A stretch of DNA of 64,000 bases from Chamaelirium japonicum (GCA_947650365.1 CANTAL010000100.1:496001-560000), one strand, 5' to 3'; shown: positions 23,534 through 37,848, numbered from the stretch's first letter. Made by a program: numbers and translations. The notes: generated by a model not told the origin, from the letters alone.

Positions 23534-25402
23534 ATGTAACCATTCTAATACATTCGTACGATTCATTCTAATTCATTCACACGATCCATTCTAATTCATT
23601 TGCATAAATATATCCATTCTAATTCATTCGTACGATCCATTCTAATTCATTCATAGGATCCATTCTAATTCATTCGCACAAATATATCCATTCTAATTCT
23701 TTCGTACGATCCATTCTTATTCATTCATACGATCCATTCTAATTAATTTGCACGATCCATTCTAATTCATTCACACTATCCATTCTAATTCATTCGCACG
23801 ATCCATTCTAATTCATTCGTACGATCCATTCTAATTCATTCGCATGAATGTATCCATTCTAATTCATTTGTACGATCCATTCTAATTCATTCGTACAATG
23901 AGTTCTAATCCATTCGTACGATCCATTCTAATTCATTCCTATGATCCATTCTAATTCATTCGTACGATCCATTCTAATTCATTCGCTCGAATGTATCCAT
24001 TCTAATTCATTCGTACAATCCATTCTAATTCATTCGCATTATCCATTCTAATTCATTCGTATGATCCATTCTAATTCATTCCTACGATCTATTCTAATGA
24101 ATTCGCTCGAATGTTTCCATTCTAATTCATTCGTTCGATCCATTCTATTTCATTCATACGATCCATTCTAATTCATTCGTACGATCCATTCTAATTCATT
24201 CTTACAAATGTATCTATTCTAATTCATTCGTATAATGCATTCTAATCCATTCGTACGATCCATTCTAATCCATTCGTTCGATCCATTCTAATTCATTCGC
24301 ACGAATGTAACCATTCTAATTCATTCATATGATCCATTCTAATTCATTCGTACGATCCATTCTAATTCATTCGTACGATCCATTCTAATTCGTTCGTACG
24401 ATCCATTCTAATTCACTCGTACGATCCATTCTAATTCGTTCTCACAAATGTAACCTTTCTAATTCATTTGTACGATCCATTCTAATTCATTCGTACAATC
24501 CATTCTAATGCATTCGTATGATCCATTCTAATTCATTCGTATGATCCATTCTAACTCATTCGGTGGAATGTAACCTTTCTAATTCATTCGTACGATCCAT
24601 TCTAATTCGTACGAACCATTCTAATCCATTCGTACGAACCATTCTAATTCATTCGTAAGATTCCATTCTAATTCATTCGTACGATCCATTCTAATTTATT
24701 CGCACGATCCATTCTAATTCATTCGTACGATGTATTCTAATTCATTCACATGATCCATAGTAATTCGTCCGATCCATTCAAATTCATTCGTACGATCCAT
24801 TCTAATCTATTCGCACGATCCATTCTAATTCATTCGTACGATCCATTCTAATTCATTCGTATGATCCATTCTAACTCATTCGGTGGATCCATTCTAATTC
24901 ATTCATACGATCTATTCTAATTCATTCGCACAATCCATTCTAATTCATTCGTACGATCCATTCTAATTCATTCGTATGATCCATTCTAACTCATTCGGTG
25001 GATCCATTCTAATTCATTCGTACGATCCATTCTAATTCATTCGCACGATCCATTCTAATTTATTCGTACGATCCATTCTAATTCATTTGTCCGATCAATT
25101 CTAATTCATTCGCACGAATGTATCCATTCTAATTCATTCGTACGATCCATTCTACGTATGATCCATTCTTATTCATTCATACGATCCATTCTAATTCATT
25201 CGTACGATCCATTCTAATTCATTGCTACGATCCATTCTAATTCATTCGCATGATCCATTCGTACGATCCATTCTAATCCATTTGTACGATCCATTCTAAT
25301 TCATTCATACGATCCATTCTAATTCATTCGTACGATCCATTCTAATTCATTCGTATGATCAATTCTTATTCATTCGTACAATCCATTCTAATTCAGCCGT
25401 AT
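23534..25402 (-). repeat. Reverse satellite tract
   Basis: Contains several CTCATTCGGTGGATCC units (24560, 24875, 24995). They are the reverse of the GATCCACCGAATGAG type. Shortened units lie near 24605, 24768 and 25155. Confidence 0.93.
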
Positions 25403-25632
25403 GAATATATCATACGAATGAATTAGAATGGATCGTACGAATGGATTAGAATGGATCGTACGAATGAATTAGAATGGATCGTGCGAATGAATTAGAATGG
25501 ATCGTTCGAATTAATTAGAATGGATACATTTGTGCGAATGAATTAGAATGCATCGTACGAATGAATTAGAATGGATCGTACGAATGAATTAGAATGGATC
25601 GTACGAATGTACGAATGAATTAGATTTCATCG
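25403..25632 (+). repeat. Forward satellite tract
   Basis: Begins after CGTATGAATATATCATACG. Includes an interrupted CGTACGAATGTACGAATG near 25600. Ends at CATCGTACGATCC. Confidence 0.9.
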
Positions 25633-25757
25633 TACGATCCATTCTAATTCATTTGCACGATCCATTCTAATTCATTCGTACGATCCATTCTAATTCATTT
25701 GAACGATCCATTCTAATTCATTCGCACGATCCATTCTAATTTATTCGTACGATCCAT
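25633..25757 (-). repeat. Short reverse tract
   Basis: Five monomers ending CGATCCATTGATCG. Confidence 0.88.
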
Positions 25758-25797
25758 TGATCGTACGAATGAATTAGAATGGTTACATTCGTGAGAA
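25758..25797 (+). repeat. Very short forward tract (about 40 bp)
   Basis: One 23-mer and part of a GGTTACATTCGTGAG 28-mer, flanked by opposite tracts. Confidence 0.85.
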
Positions 25798-26047
25798 TGT
25801 ATCCATTCTAATTCATTCGTACAATCCATTCTAATTCATTCGTATGATCCATTCTAATTCATTCGTATGATCCATTCTAACTCATTCGGTGGATCCATTC
25901 TAGTTCATTCGTACGATCCATTCTAATTTATTTGCAAGAATATACGATCCATTCTAATTCATTCGTACGAATGTATCCATTCTAATTCATTTGCACAATC
26001 CATTCTAATTCATTCCTATGATCCATTCTAATTCATTTGTACGATCA
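25798..26047 (-). repeat. Short reverse tract
   Basis: Includes a GCAAGAATATACG unit near 25935, also seen near 29810 and 38675. Ends at ACGATCAATGGATCG. Confidence 0.88.
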
Positions 26048-26867
26048 ATGGATCGTACGAATGAATTAGAATGGATCGTACAAATGAATTAGAAAGGTTA
26101 TATTTGTGAGAATGAATTAGAATGGATCGTACGAATGAATTAGAATGGATCGTACGAATGGATTAGAATGGATATATTTATACGAATGAATTAGAATGGA
26201 TCGTGCGAATGAATTCGAATGGATTAGAAGGGATCTTACGAATGGATTAGAATGGATCGTACGAATGAATTAGAATTGATCATACAAATTAATTAGAAAG
26301 GTTACATTCGTGAGAATGAATTAGAATGGATCTTACGAATGAATTAGAATGGATCGTACGAATGAATTAGAATGGATACATTCGAGCGAATGAATTAGAA
26401 TGGATCGTACGAATGAATTAGAATGGATCATAGGAATGAATTAGAATGGATCGTGCAAATGAATTAGAATGGATACATTCGTGCGAATGAATTAGAATGG
26501 ATCATAGGAATAAATTAGAATGGATCGTACGAATAAATTAGAATGGTTACATTCGAGCGAATGAAATAGAATGGATCGTACGAATGAATTAGAATGGATC
26601 ATAGGAATGAATTAGAATGGATCGTGCAAATGAATTAGAATGGATACATTCATGCGAATGAATTAGAATGGATCATACGAATGAATTAGAATGGATCAAA
26701 GAAATGAATTAGAATGGATCGTGCAAATGAATTAGAATGTATACATTCGTGCGAATGAATTAGAATGGATCGTATATTCGTGCAAATAAATTAGAATGGA
26801 TCGTACGAATAAATTAGAATGGATCCACCGAATGAGTTAGAATGGATCATATGAATAAATTAGAATG
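26048..26867 (+). repeat. Forward satellite tract
   Basis: Holds the 171-bp partial higher-order repeats with the hybrid 28-mer at 26545. A GTATATTCGTGC unit lies near 26769. Ends at GAATGTATCC. Confidence 0.92.
26374..26544 (+). repeat. First 171 bp of the higher-order repeat, restarted by a hybrid monomer
   Basis: It shows the 97 + 74 bp spacing of the first two sub-blocks. At 26545 the third 28-mer is GGTTACATTCGAGC, a hybrid of the third and first 28-mer types. The order then starts again, with the next GGATACATTC 97 bp on at 26642. Confidence 0.78.
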
Positions 26868-28013
26868 TATCCATTCTAATTTATTCACACGATCCATTCT
26901 AATTCATTTGCACGAATGTTTCTAATTCATTCGCACGATCCATTCTAATTCATTCTTACGATCCATTCTAATTCATTCGTACGATCCATTCTAATTCATT
27001 TGCACGAATGTATCCATTCTAATTCATTCGTACGATCCATTCTAATTCATTCACACGATCCATTCTAATTCATTCGTATGATCCATTCTAATTCATTCGC
27101 ACAAATGTATCCATTCTAATTTATTCGCCCGATACATTCTAATTCATTTGCACGATCCATTCTAATTCATTCGTACGAATGTATCAATTCTAATTCATTC
27201 GTACGATCTATTCTAATTCATTCATACGATCAATTCTAATTCATTTGTACGATCCATTCTCATTCATTCGCACGAATGTATCCATTCTAATTCATTCGCA
27301 CGATCCATTCTAATTCATTTGTATGATTCATTCTAATTCATTCGCACGATCCATTCTAATTCATTCGTACGAATCTATCCATTCTAATTCATTCATACGA
27401 TCCATTCTAATTCATTCGTACGATCAGTTCTAATTCATTTGTACAATCCATTCTAATTCATACGCACGATGTATCCATTCTAATTCATTCGTACGATCCA
27501 TTCTAATTCGTTCATACGATCCATTCTAATTCGATCGTATGATCCATTCTAATTCGTTCATACGATCCATTCTAATTCATTCGTATGATCCATTCTAATT
27601 CATTCCTACGATCTATTCTAATTCATTCGTATGATCCATTCTAATTCATAACTAAGATCTATTCTAATTCATTTGCTCGAATGTATCCATTCTAATTCAT
27701 TCGTTCGATCCATTCTAACTCATTCGTACGATCCATTCTAATTCATTCGCTCGAATGTATCCATTCTAATTCATTCGTTCGATCCATTCTAATTCATTCG
27801 TACGATCCATTCTAATTCATTCGCACGATCCGTTCTAATTCATTCCTATGATCCATTCTAATTCATTCGCACGAATGTAACCATTCTAATTCATTCGTAC
27901 GATCCATTCTAATTCATTCGTACGATCCATTTTAATGCATTCATACGATCCATCCTAATTCATTCGTACGATCCATTCTAATCCATTCATATGATCCATT
28001 CTAATTCATTCGT
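26868..28013 (-). repeat. Reverse satellite tract
   Basis: Includes a shortened GCACGAATGTTTC unit near 26911, shared with about 38450. Ends at CATTCGTACAAATG. Confidence 0.93.
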
Positions 28014-29162
28014 ACAAATGAATTAGAATGGATTGTACGAATGAATTAGAATGGATCGTACGAATGGATTAGAACGCATTGTACGAATGAATTAGAATTG
28101 ATCGTACGAATGGATTAGAATGGATCGTACGAATGAATTAGAATGGATCGTACGAATGAATTAGAATGGATACATTCGAGCGAATGAATTAGAATGGATC
28201 TTTCGAATGAATTAGAATGGATCATAGGAATGAATTAGAATGGATCGTGCAAATGAATTAGAATGGATACATTCATGCGAATGAATTAGAATGGATCGTA
28301 GGAATGAATTAGAATGGATCGTAAGAATGAATTAGAATGGTTACATTCGTGCGAATGAATTAGAATGGATCGTACGAATGGATTAGAATGGATCGTACGA
28401 ATGGATTAGAATGGATCGTACGAATGAATTAGAATGGATCGTACAAATGAATTAGAAAGGTTACATTTGTGAGAATGAATTAGAATGGATCGTACGAATG
28501 AATTAGAATGGATCGTATGAATGGATTAGAATGGATCGTATGAATTAATTAGAATGGATCGTACGAATGCATTAGAATGGATACATTCGTGCGAATGAAT
28601 TAGAATGGATCGTACGAATGAATAAGAATGGATCGTGCGAATGAATTAGAATGGATCGTACGAATGAATTAGAATGGATCGTGCGAATGAATTAGAATGG
28701 ATCGTACGAATGAATTAGAATGGATACATTTGTGCGAATGAATTAGAATGGATCGTACGAATGAATTAGAATGGATCGTACGAATGAATTAGAATGGATC
28801 GTGCGAATGAATTAGAATGGATCATATGAATAAATTAGAATGGATACATTTGTGCGAATGAGTTAGAATGAATCATACGAATGAATTAGAATGGATCGTA
28901 CGAATAAATTAGAATGGATCATACGAATGAATTCGAATGGATCGTGCGAATGAATTAGAATGGATTGTACGAATGAATTAGAATGGATACATTCGAGCGA
29001 ATGAATTAGAATAGATCGTAGGAATGAATTAGAATGGATCATACGAATGAATTAGAATGGATCGTGTGAATGAATTAGAATGGATTGTACGAATGAATTA
29101 GAATGGATACATTCATGCGAATGAATTAGAATGGATCGGACGAATGAATTAGAATGGATCGT
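28014..29162 (+). repeat. Forward satellite tract
   Basis: Contains the clearest complete forward higher-order repeat (28168-28458). Ends at GGATCGTACGATTC. Confidence 0.93.
28168..28458 (+). repeat. Complete 291-bp higher-order repeat, forward
   Basis: Twelve monomers in order: 28-mer GGATACATTCGAGC; three 23-mers ending CTTTCG, CATAGG and CGTGCA; 28-mer GGATACATTCATGC; two 23-mers (CGTAGG, CGTAAG); 28-mer GGTTACATTCGTGC; two 23-mers with GGATTAG, one plain, one ending CGTACA with GAAA. It is followed by the 28-mer GGTTACATTTGTGAG at 28459. The arithmetic is exact: 3x28 + 9x23 = 291. Confidence 0.85.
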
Positions 29163-30305
29163 ACGATTCATTCTAATATATTCGTACGATCCATTCTAAT
29201 GCATTCGTATGATTCATTCTAATTCATTCGCACGATCCATTCTAATTCATTCGTACGATCCATTCTTATTCATTCATACGATCCATTCTAATTCATTCGC
29301 ACAATCCATTCTAATTCATTCGTACGATCCATTCTAATTCATTCTTATGATCATTTCTAACTCATTCGGGGGATCCATTCTAATTCATTCGTACGATCCA
29401 TTGTAATTCATTCGCACGATCCATTCTAATTTATTCGTACGATCCATTCTAATTCATTCGTACGATCTATTCTAATTCATTCGCACGAATGTAACCATTC
29501 TAATTCATTTGTACGATTCATTCTAATTCATTCGTATGAGCTATTTTAATTCATTCGTACGATCCATTCTAATTCATTCATACGATCTATTCTAATTCAT
29601 TCGCACAATCCATTCTAATTCATTCGTATGATCCATTCTAATTCATTCGTACGATCCATTCTAATTCATTCGTATGATCCATTCTAACTCATTCGGTGGA
29701 TCCATTCTAATTCATTCGTACGATCCATTCTAATTCATTCGCACGATCCATTCTAACTCATTCGTACGATCCATTATAATTCATTTGTACGATCCATTCT
29801 AATTTATTTGCATGAATATACGATCCATTCTAATTCATTCGCACAAATGTATCTATTCTAATTCATTCGTACGATCCATTCTAATTCATTTGTATGATCT
29901 ATTCTAATTCATTCACAGGAATGTAATCATTCTAATTCATTCGTACGATTCATTCTAATTCATTCGTATGAGCTATTCTAATTCATTCGTACGATCCATT
30001 CTAATTCATTCTCACAAATGTAACCTTTCTAATTCATTTGTACGATCCATTCTAATTCATTCGTACGATCCATTCTAATCTATTCGTACGATCCATTCTA
30101 ATTCATTCGCACGAATGTAACCATTCTAATTCATTCGTACGATCCATTCTAATTCATTCGCTCGAATGTATCGATTCTAATTCATTTGTACGATCCATTC
30201 TAATTCGTTCATACGATCCATTCTAATTCGTTCGTATAATCCATTCTAATTCATTCGCACGATCCATTCTAATCCATTCGTATGATCCGTTCTAATTCAT
30301 TCGCA
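29163..30305 (-). repeat. Reverse satellite tract
   Basis: Has CGTATGAGC units near 29532 and 29962 in similar contexts, about 430 bp apart. Ends at TCGCACAAATGAATTAG. Confidence 0.93.
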
Positions 30306-31686
30306 CAAATGAATTAGAATGGATCGTATGAATGAATAAGAATGGATTGTACCAATGAATTAGAATGGATCGTGCGAATGAATTAGAATGAATCGTACGA
30401 ATGCATTTGAATGGATACATTCGTGCGAATGAATTAGAATGGATCGTACGAAAGAATTAGAATGGATCGTACGAACGAATTAGAATGGATCGTACGAACG
30501 AATTAGAATGGATCGTATGAACGAATTAGAATTGATCGTACGAATGAATTAGAATGGATACATTCGAGCGAATGAATTAGAATGGAACGTACGAATGAAT
30601 TAGAATGGATCATAGGAATTAATTAGAATGGATCGTGCAAATGAATTAGAATGGATACATTCGTGCGAATGAATTAGAATGGATCGCAGGAATGAATTAG
30701 AATGGATCGTACGAATGAATTAGAATGGTTACATTCGTGCGAATGAATTAGAATGGATCGTACGAATAGATTAGAATGGATCGTACAAATGAATTAGAAT
30801 GGATCGTACAAATGAATTAGAAAGGTTACATTTGTGAGAATGAATTAGAATGGATCGTACGAATGAATTAGAATAGCTCATACGAATGAATTAGAATGAA
30901 TCGTACGAATGAATTAGAATGATTACATTCCTGCGAATGAATTAGAATAGATCATACGAATGAATTAGAATGGATCGTACGAATGAATTAGAATGGATAC
31001 ATTTGTGCGAATGAATTAGAATGGATCGTATATTCATGCAAATAAATTAGAATGGATCGTACAAATGAATTATAATGGATCATACGAATGAGTTAGAATG
31101 GATCGTGCGAATGAATTAGAATGGATCGTACGAATGAATTAGAATGGATACACCGAATGAGTTAGAATGGATCATACGAATGAATTAGAATGGATCGTAC
31201 GAATGAATTAGAATGGATCGTACGAATGAATTAGAATGGATTGTGCGAATGAATTAGAATAGATCGTATGCATGAATTAGAATGGATCGTACGAATGAAT
31301 TAAAATAGCTCATACGAATGAATTAGAATGAATCGTACAAATGAATTAGAATGGTTACATTCGTGCGAATGAATTAGAATAGATCGTACGAATGAATTAG
31401 AATGGATCGTACGAATAAATTAGAATGGATCGTGCGAATGAATTACAATGGATCATACGAATGAATTAGAATTGATCCCCCGAATGAGTTAGAAATGATC
31501 ATATGAATGAATTAGAATGGATCGTACGAATGAATTAGAATGGATTGTGCGAATGAATTAGAATGGATCGTATGAATGAATAAGAATGGATCGTACGAAT
31601 GAATTAGAATGGATCGTGCGAATGAATTAGAATGAATCATACGAATGCATTAGAATGGATCGTACGAATATATTAGAATGAATCGT
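30306..31686 (+). repeat. Forward satellite tract
   Basis: Holds the 268-bp shortened higher-order repeat. The AATAGCTCATACG variant appears near 30873 and 31307. Ends at GAATCGTACGATCC. Confidence 0.93.
30556..30823 (+). repeat. Higher-order repeat shortened by one monomer (268 bp)
   Basis: It runs from GGATACATTCGAGC at 30556 to GGTTACATTTGTGAG at 30824, which is 291 minus 23. The pair of GGATTAG monomers after GGTTACATTCGTGC is reduced to one. Confidence 0.8.
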
Positions 31687-32811
31687 ACGATCCATTCTAA
31701 TTCATTCGTCCGATCCATTCTAATTCATTCGCACGAATGTATCCATTCTAATTCATTCGTACAATCCATTCTAATTCATTCACACGATCCATTCTAATTC
31801 ATTCGTATGATCCATTCTAATTCATTTCTACGATCTATTCTAATTCATTCGCTCGAATGTATCCATTCTAATTCATTCGTACAATCCATTCTAATTCATT
31901 CGCACGATCCATTCTAATTCATTCGTATGATCCATTCTAATTCATTCGTACGATCCATTCTAATTCATTCGTATGATCCATTCTAACTCATTCGCACAAA
32001 TGTATCCATTCTAATTCATTCGTATGATCTATTCTAATTCATTCGCACGATCCATTCTAATTCATTCGTACGATCCATTCTAATTCATTCGCACAAATGT
32101 ATCCATTCTAATTCATTCGTACGATCCATTCTAATTCATTCGCATGATCCATTCTAATTCATTCGTACGATCCATGCTAATTCATTCGCACGATCCATTC
32201 TAATTCATTCGTACGATCCATTCTAATTCATTCGCACGAATGTATCCATTCTAATGCATTCGGACGATCCATTCTAATTAATTCGTACGATCCATTCTAA
32301 TCCATTCATACGATCCATTCTAATTCATTCGTACGATCCATTCTAATTCATTCTCACAAATGTAACCTTTCTAATTCATTTGTACGATCCATTCTAATTC
32401 ATTCGTACGATCCATTCTAATCCATTCGTACGATCCATTCTAATCCATTCGTACGATCCATTCTAATTCATTCGCACGAATGTAACCATTCTAATTCATT
32501 CTTACGATCCATTCTAATTCATTCCTACGATCCATTCTAATTCATTCGCAAGAATGTATCCATTCTAATTCATTTGCACGATCCATTCTAATTCATTCCT
32601 ATGATCCATTCTAATTCATTCGTACGATCCATTCTAATTAATTCGCTCGAATGTATCCATTTTAATTCATTCGTACGATCCATTCTAATTCATTCGTACG
32701 ATCCATTCTAATCCATTCGTACGATCCATTCTAATTCATTCGTACAATGCTTTCTAATCCATTCGTATGATCCATTCTAATTCATTCGTACGATCCATTC
32801 TAATTCATTTG
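31687..32811 (-). repeat. Reverse satellite tract
   Basis: Holds the complete reverse higher-order repeat 32368-32658. Ends at CATTTGTACGAATG. Confidence 0.93.
32368..32658 (-). repeat. Complete 291-bp higher-order repeat, reverse
   Basis: It lies between the AATGTAACC ending at 32367 and the TATCC ending at 32658. Monomer order is the reverse complement of the copy at 28168: CGTACA/GAAA type, plain, two GGATTAG types, GTAACC 28-mer, two 23-mers, GTATCC 28-mer, three 23-mers, CTCGAATGTATCC 28-mer. Confidence 0.85.
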
Positions 32812-35800
32812 TACGAATGAATTAGAATGGATCATATGAATGGATTAGAATGGATCGTATGAATGAATTAGGATGGATCGTATGAATGCATTAGAATGGA
32901 TCGTACGAATGAATTAGAATGGATCGTACCAATGAATTAGAATGGTTACATTCGTGCGAATGAATTAGAATGGATCATAAGAATGAATTAGAACGGATCG
33001 TGCGAATGAATTAGAATGGATCGTACGAATGAATTAGAATGGATCGAACGAATGAATTAGAATGGATACATTCGAGCGAATGAATTAGAATGGATCGTAC
33101 GAATGAATTAGAATGGATCGAACGAATGAATTAGAATGGATACATTCGAGCGAATGAATTAGAATAGATCGTAGTTATGAATTAGAATGGATCATACGAA
33201 TGAATTAGAATAGATCGTAGGAATGAATTAGAATGGATCATACGAATGAATTAGAATAGATCGTATGAACGAATTAGAATGGATCGTACTAACGAATTAG
33301 AATGGATCGTATGAACGAATTAGAATGGATCGTACGAATGAATTAGAATGGATACATTCGTGCGTATGAATTAGAATGGATTGTACAAATGAATTAGAAC
33401 TGATCGTACGAATGAATTAGAATGGATCGTATAAATGAATTAGAATGGATACATTCGTACGAATGAATTAAAATGGATCGTGCGAATGAATTAGAATGAA
33501 TCGTACAAATGAATTAGAATGGATCGTGCGAATGAATTAGAATGGATACATTCGTGCGAATGAATGAGAATGGATCGTACAAATGAATTAGAATTGATCG
33601 TATGAATGAATTAGAATAGATCGTACGAATGAATTAGAATTGATACATTCGTACGAATGAATTAGAATGGATCGTGCAAATGAATTAGAATGTATCGGGC
33701 GAATAAATTAGAATGGATACATTTGTGCGAATGAATTAGAATGGATCATACGAATGAATTAGAATGGATCGTGTGAATGAATTAGAATGGATCGTACGAA
33801 TGAATTAGAATGGATACATTCGTGCAAATGAAATAGAATGGATCGTACGAATGAATTAGAATGGATCGTAAGAATGAATTAGAATGGATCGTACGAATGA
33901 ATTAGAATGGATCGTACGAATGAATTAGAATGGATTGTGCGAATAAATTAGAATGGATACATTCTTGCGAATAAAATAGAATAGACGGTACAAATGAATT
34001 AGAATGGATCGTGCGAATGAATTAGAATGGATACATTCATGCGAATGAATTAGAATGGATTGTGCGAATGAATTAGAATGGATCGTGCGAATGAATTTGA
34101 ATGGATCGTGCGAATGAATTAGAATAGATCATACGAATGAATTAGAATGGATCCTACGAATGAATTAGACTGGATACATTCGTACGAATAAATTAGAATG
34201 GATACATTCATGCAAATGAATTAGAATGGATCGTGCGAATGAATTAGAATGGATCATACGAATGAATTAGAATGGATCATATTAATGAATTAGAATGGTT
34301 ACATTCGTGCGAATGAATTAGAATGGACCGTATGAATGGATTAGAATGGATCGTATGAATGGATTAAACACATAGTACGAATGAATTAGAATAGATACAT
34401 TTGTGCGAATGAATTAGATTGCATCGTACGAATGAATTTGAATGGATTGTACAAATGAATTAGAATGGATCGTACGAATGAATTAGAATGGATCATGCGA
34501 ATGAATTAGAATAGATCGTACGAATGAATTAGAATGGATCGTATGAATAAATTAGAATGGATCGTGCGAATGAATTAGAATGGATCGTACGAATAAATTA
34601 GAATGGATCCACCGAATGAGTTAGAATGGATCATACGAATGAATTAGAATGGATCGTACGAATGATTTAGAATGGATTGTGCGAATGAATTAGAATGGAT
34701 ACATTCGTGCGAATGAATTAGAATGGAATGTAAGAATGAATTAGAATGGATCGTACTAATGAATTAGAATGGATCCATTCGTACAAATGAATTAGAATGG
34801 ATCATACGAATGAATTAGAATGGATCGAGCGAATGAATTAGAATGGATCGTACGAATTGATTAGAATGGATCGTACGAATGGATTAGAATGGATCGTACG
34901 AATGAATTAGAATGGATCATACAAATGAATTAGAAATGTTACATTCGTGACAATGAATTAGAATAGATCGTACGAATGAATTAGAATGGATCATAGGAAT
35001 GAATTAGAATGGATCGTGCAAATGAATATGAATGGATACATTCGTGCGAATGAATTAGAATAGATCGTACGAATGAATTAGAATGGATCGTACGAATGAA
35101 TTAGAATGGTTACATTCGTGCGAATGAATTAGAATGGATCGTACGAATCAATTTGAATGGATCGTACGAATGGATTAGAATGGATCGTACGAATGAATTA
35201 GAATGGATCGTACAAATGAATTAGAAAGGTTACATTTGTGAGAATAAATTAGAATGGATCGTACGAATGGATCGTATGAAGAGATTAGAATGGATCGTAT
35301 GAATGGATTAGAATGGATCGTACGAATGAATTAGAATGGATCATACAAATGAATTAGAAAGGTTACATTCGTGAGAATGAATTAGAATGGATCGTACGAA
35401 TGAATTAGAATGGATCATGCGAATGAATTTGAATGGATCGTACGAATGAATTAGAATGGATCGAATGAATGAATTAGAATTGATACATTCGAGCGAATGA
35501 ATTAGAATAGATCATAGGAATGAATTAGAATGGATCGTACAAATGAATTAGAATGGATCGTACGAACGAATTAGAATAGATCGTACGAACGAATTAGAAT
35601 GGATCGTACGAACGAATTAGAATGGATCGTACGAATGAATTAGAATTGATACATTCGAGCGAATGAATTAGAATGGATCGTACGAATGAATTAGAATGGA
35701 TCATAGGAATGAATTAGAATGGATCATGCAAATGAATTAGAATGGATACATTCGTGCGAATGAATTAGAATAGATTGTGCGAATGAATTAGAATGGATTG

Positions 35801-36889
35801 TCCAAATGAATTAGAATGGATATATTTGAATGAATAAATTAGAATGGATCATACGTATGAATTAGAATGGATCGTACGAATGAATTAGAATGGATCGTGC
35901 GAATGAATTAGAATCGATCGTACGAATGAATTAGAATGGATCGTACGAATGAATTACATCGTACGAATGAATTAGAATGGATCGTACGAATGAATTAGAA
36001 TGGATCGTATGAATGAATTAGAATGGATATATTCGTGCGAATGAATTAGAATGGATCGTATGAATGAATTAGACTGGATCATACGAATGAATTTGAAAGG
36101 ACACATTTGTGCGAATGAATCTGAATGGATTGTATGAATGAATTACAATGGATCGCACGAATGAATTAGAATGGATCATACGAATGAATTAGAATGGATC
36201 GCACGAATGAATTACAATGGATCGTACAAATGAATTAGAAAGGTTACATTTGTGAGAATGAATTAGAATGGATCGTACGAATGGATTAGAATGGATCGTA
36301 CGAATGGATTAGAATGGATCGTACGAATGAATTAGAATGGATCGTACGAATGAATTAGAATGGATCATACAAATGAATTAGAAAGGTTACATTCGTGAGA
36401 ATGAATTAGAATGGATCGTACGAATGAAATAGAATGGTTCATGCGAATGAATTTGAATGGATCGTACGAATGAATTAGAATGGATTGAACAAATGAATTA
36501 GAATGGATACATTCGAGTGAATGAATTAGAATAGATCGTAGGAATGAATTAGAATGGATCGTGCGAATGAATTAGAATGAATCGTACGAATGAATAATAA
36601 TGGATCGTACGAATGAATTAGAATGGATACATTCGTGCGAATGAATTTGAATGGATCGTACGAATGAATTAGAATGGATCCACCGAATGAGTTAGAATGG
36701 ATCATACGAATGAATTAGAATGGATCATACGAATGAATTAGAATGGATTGTGCGAATGAATTAGAATGGATCGTATGAATGAATAAGAATGGATCGTACG
36801 AATGAATTAGAATGGATCGTGCGAATGAATTAGAATGAATCGTACGAATGCATTAGAATGGATCGTATGAATGAATTAGAATGAATCGT
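32812..36889 (+). repeat. Forward satellite tract, longest in the window
   Basis: About 4.1 kb without a switch. Contains groups of GAACGAATTAG units (33265-33320, 35560-35620). Higher-order fragments lie near 35030-35240 and 36240-36400. Ends at GAATCGTACGATCT. Confidence 0.94.
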
Positions 36890-37848
36890 ACGATCTATTC
36901 TAATTCATTTGTCCGATCCATTCTAATTCATTCGCACGAATGTATGCATTCTAATTTATTCATACAATCCATTCTAATTCATTCGCACGATCCATTCTAA
37001 ATCATTCGTATGATCCTTTCTAATTCATTCCTACGATCTATTCTAATTTATTCGCTCGAATGTATCCATTCTAATTCATTCGTACGATCCATTCTTATTC
37101 ATTCGTATGATCCATTCAGATTCATTCGCATGATCCATTCTAATTCATTCGTACGATCCATTCTAATTCATTCTCACGAATGTAACATTTCTAATTCATT
37201 TGTATGATCCATTCTAATCCATTCGTACGATCCATTCTAATCCATTCGTACGATCCATTCTAATCCAATCGTACGATCTATTCTAATTCATTTGTACGAT
37301 CCATTCTAATTCATTCTCACAAATGTAACCTTTCTAATTCATTTGTACGATCCATTCTAATTCATTCGTACGATCCATTCTAATTCATTCGTACGATCCA
37401 TTCAAATTCATTCTCATGATCCATTCTAATTCATTCGTACGATCCATTCAAATTCATTCTCACGAATGTAACCTTTCTAATTCATTTGTATGATCCATTC
37501 TAATTCATTCGTACGATCCATTCTAATCCATTCGTACGATCCATTCTAATCCATTCGTACGATCCATTCTAATTCATTCGTACGATCCATTCTAATTCAT
37601 TCTCACAAATGTAACCTTTCTAATTCATTTGTACGATCCATTCTAATTCATTCGTACGATCCATTCTAATCCATTCATACGATCCATTCTAATCCATTCA
37701 TATGATCCATTCTAATTCATTCGTGCAAATATAACCATTCTAATTCTAATTCATTCGTACGATCCATTCTAATTCATTCGCACCATCAATTCTAATCCAT
37801 TCGTACGATCCATTCTAATTCATTTGTACGATCATTCGTTCGATACAT
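36890..37848 (-). repeat. Reverse satellite tract
   Basis: Three runs of CTCACGAATG or CTCACAAATGTAACC, about 150-160 bp apart near 37310, 37458 and 37606. A shortened CGATCATTCGTTCG lies near the right end. Confidence 0.93.
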
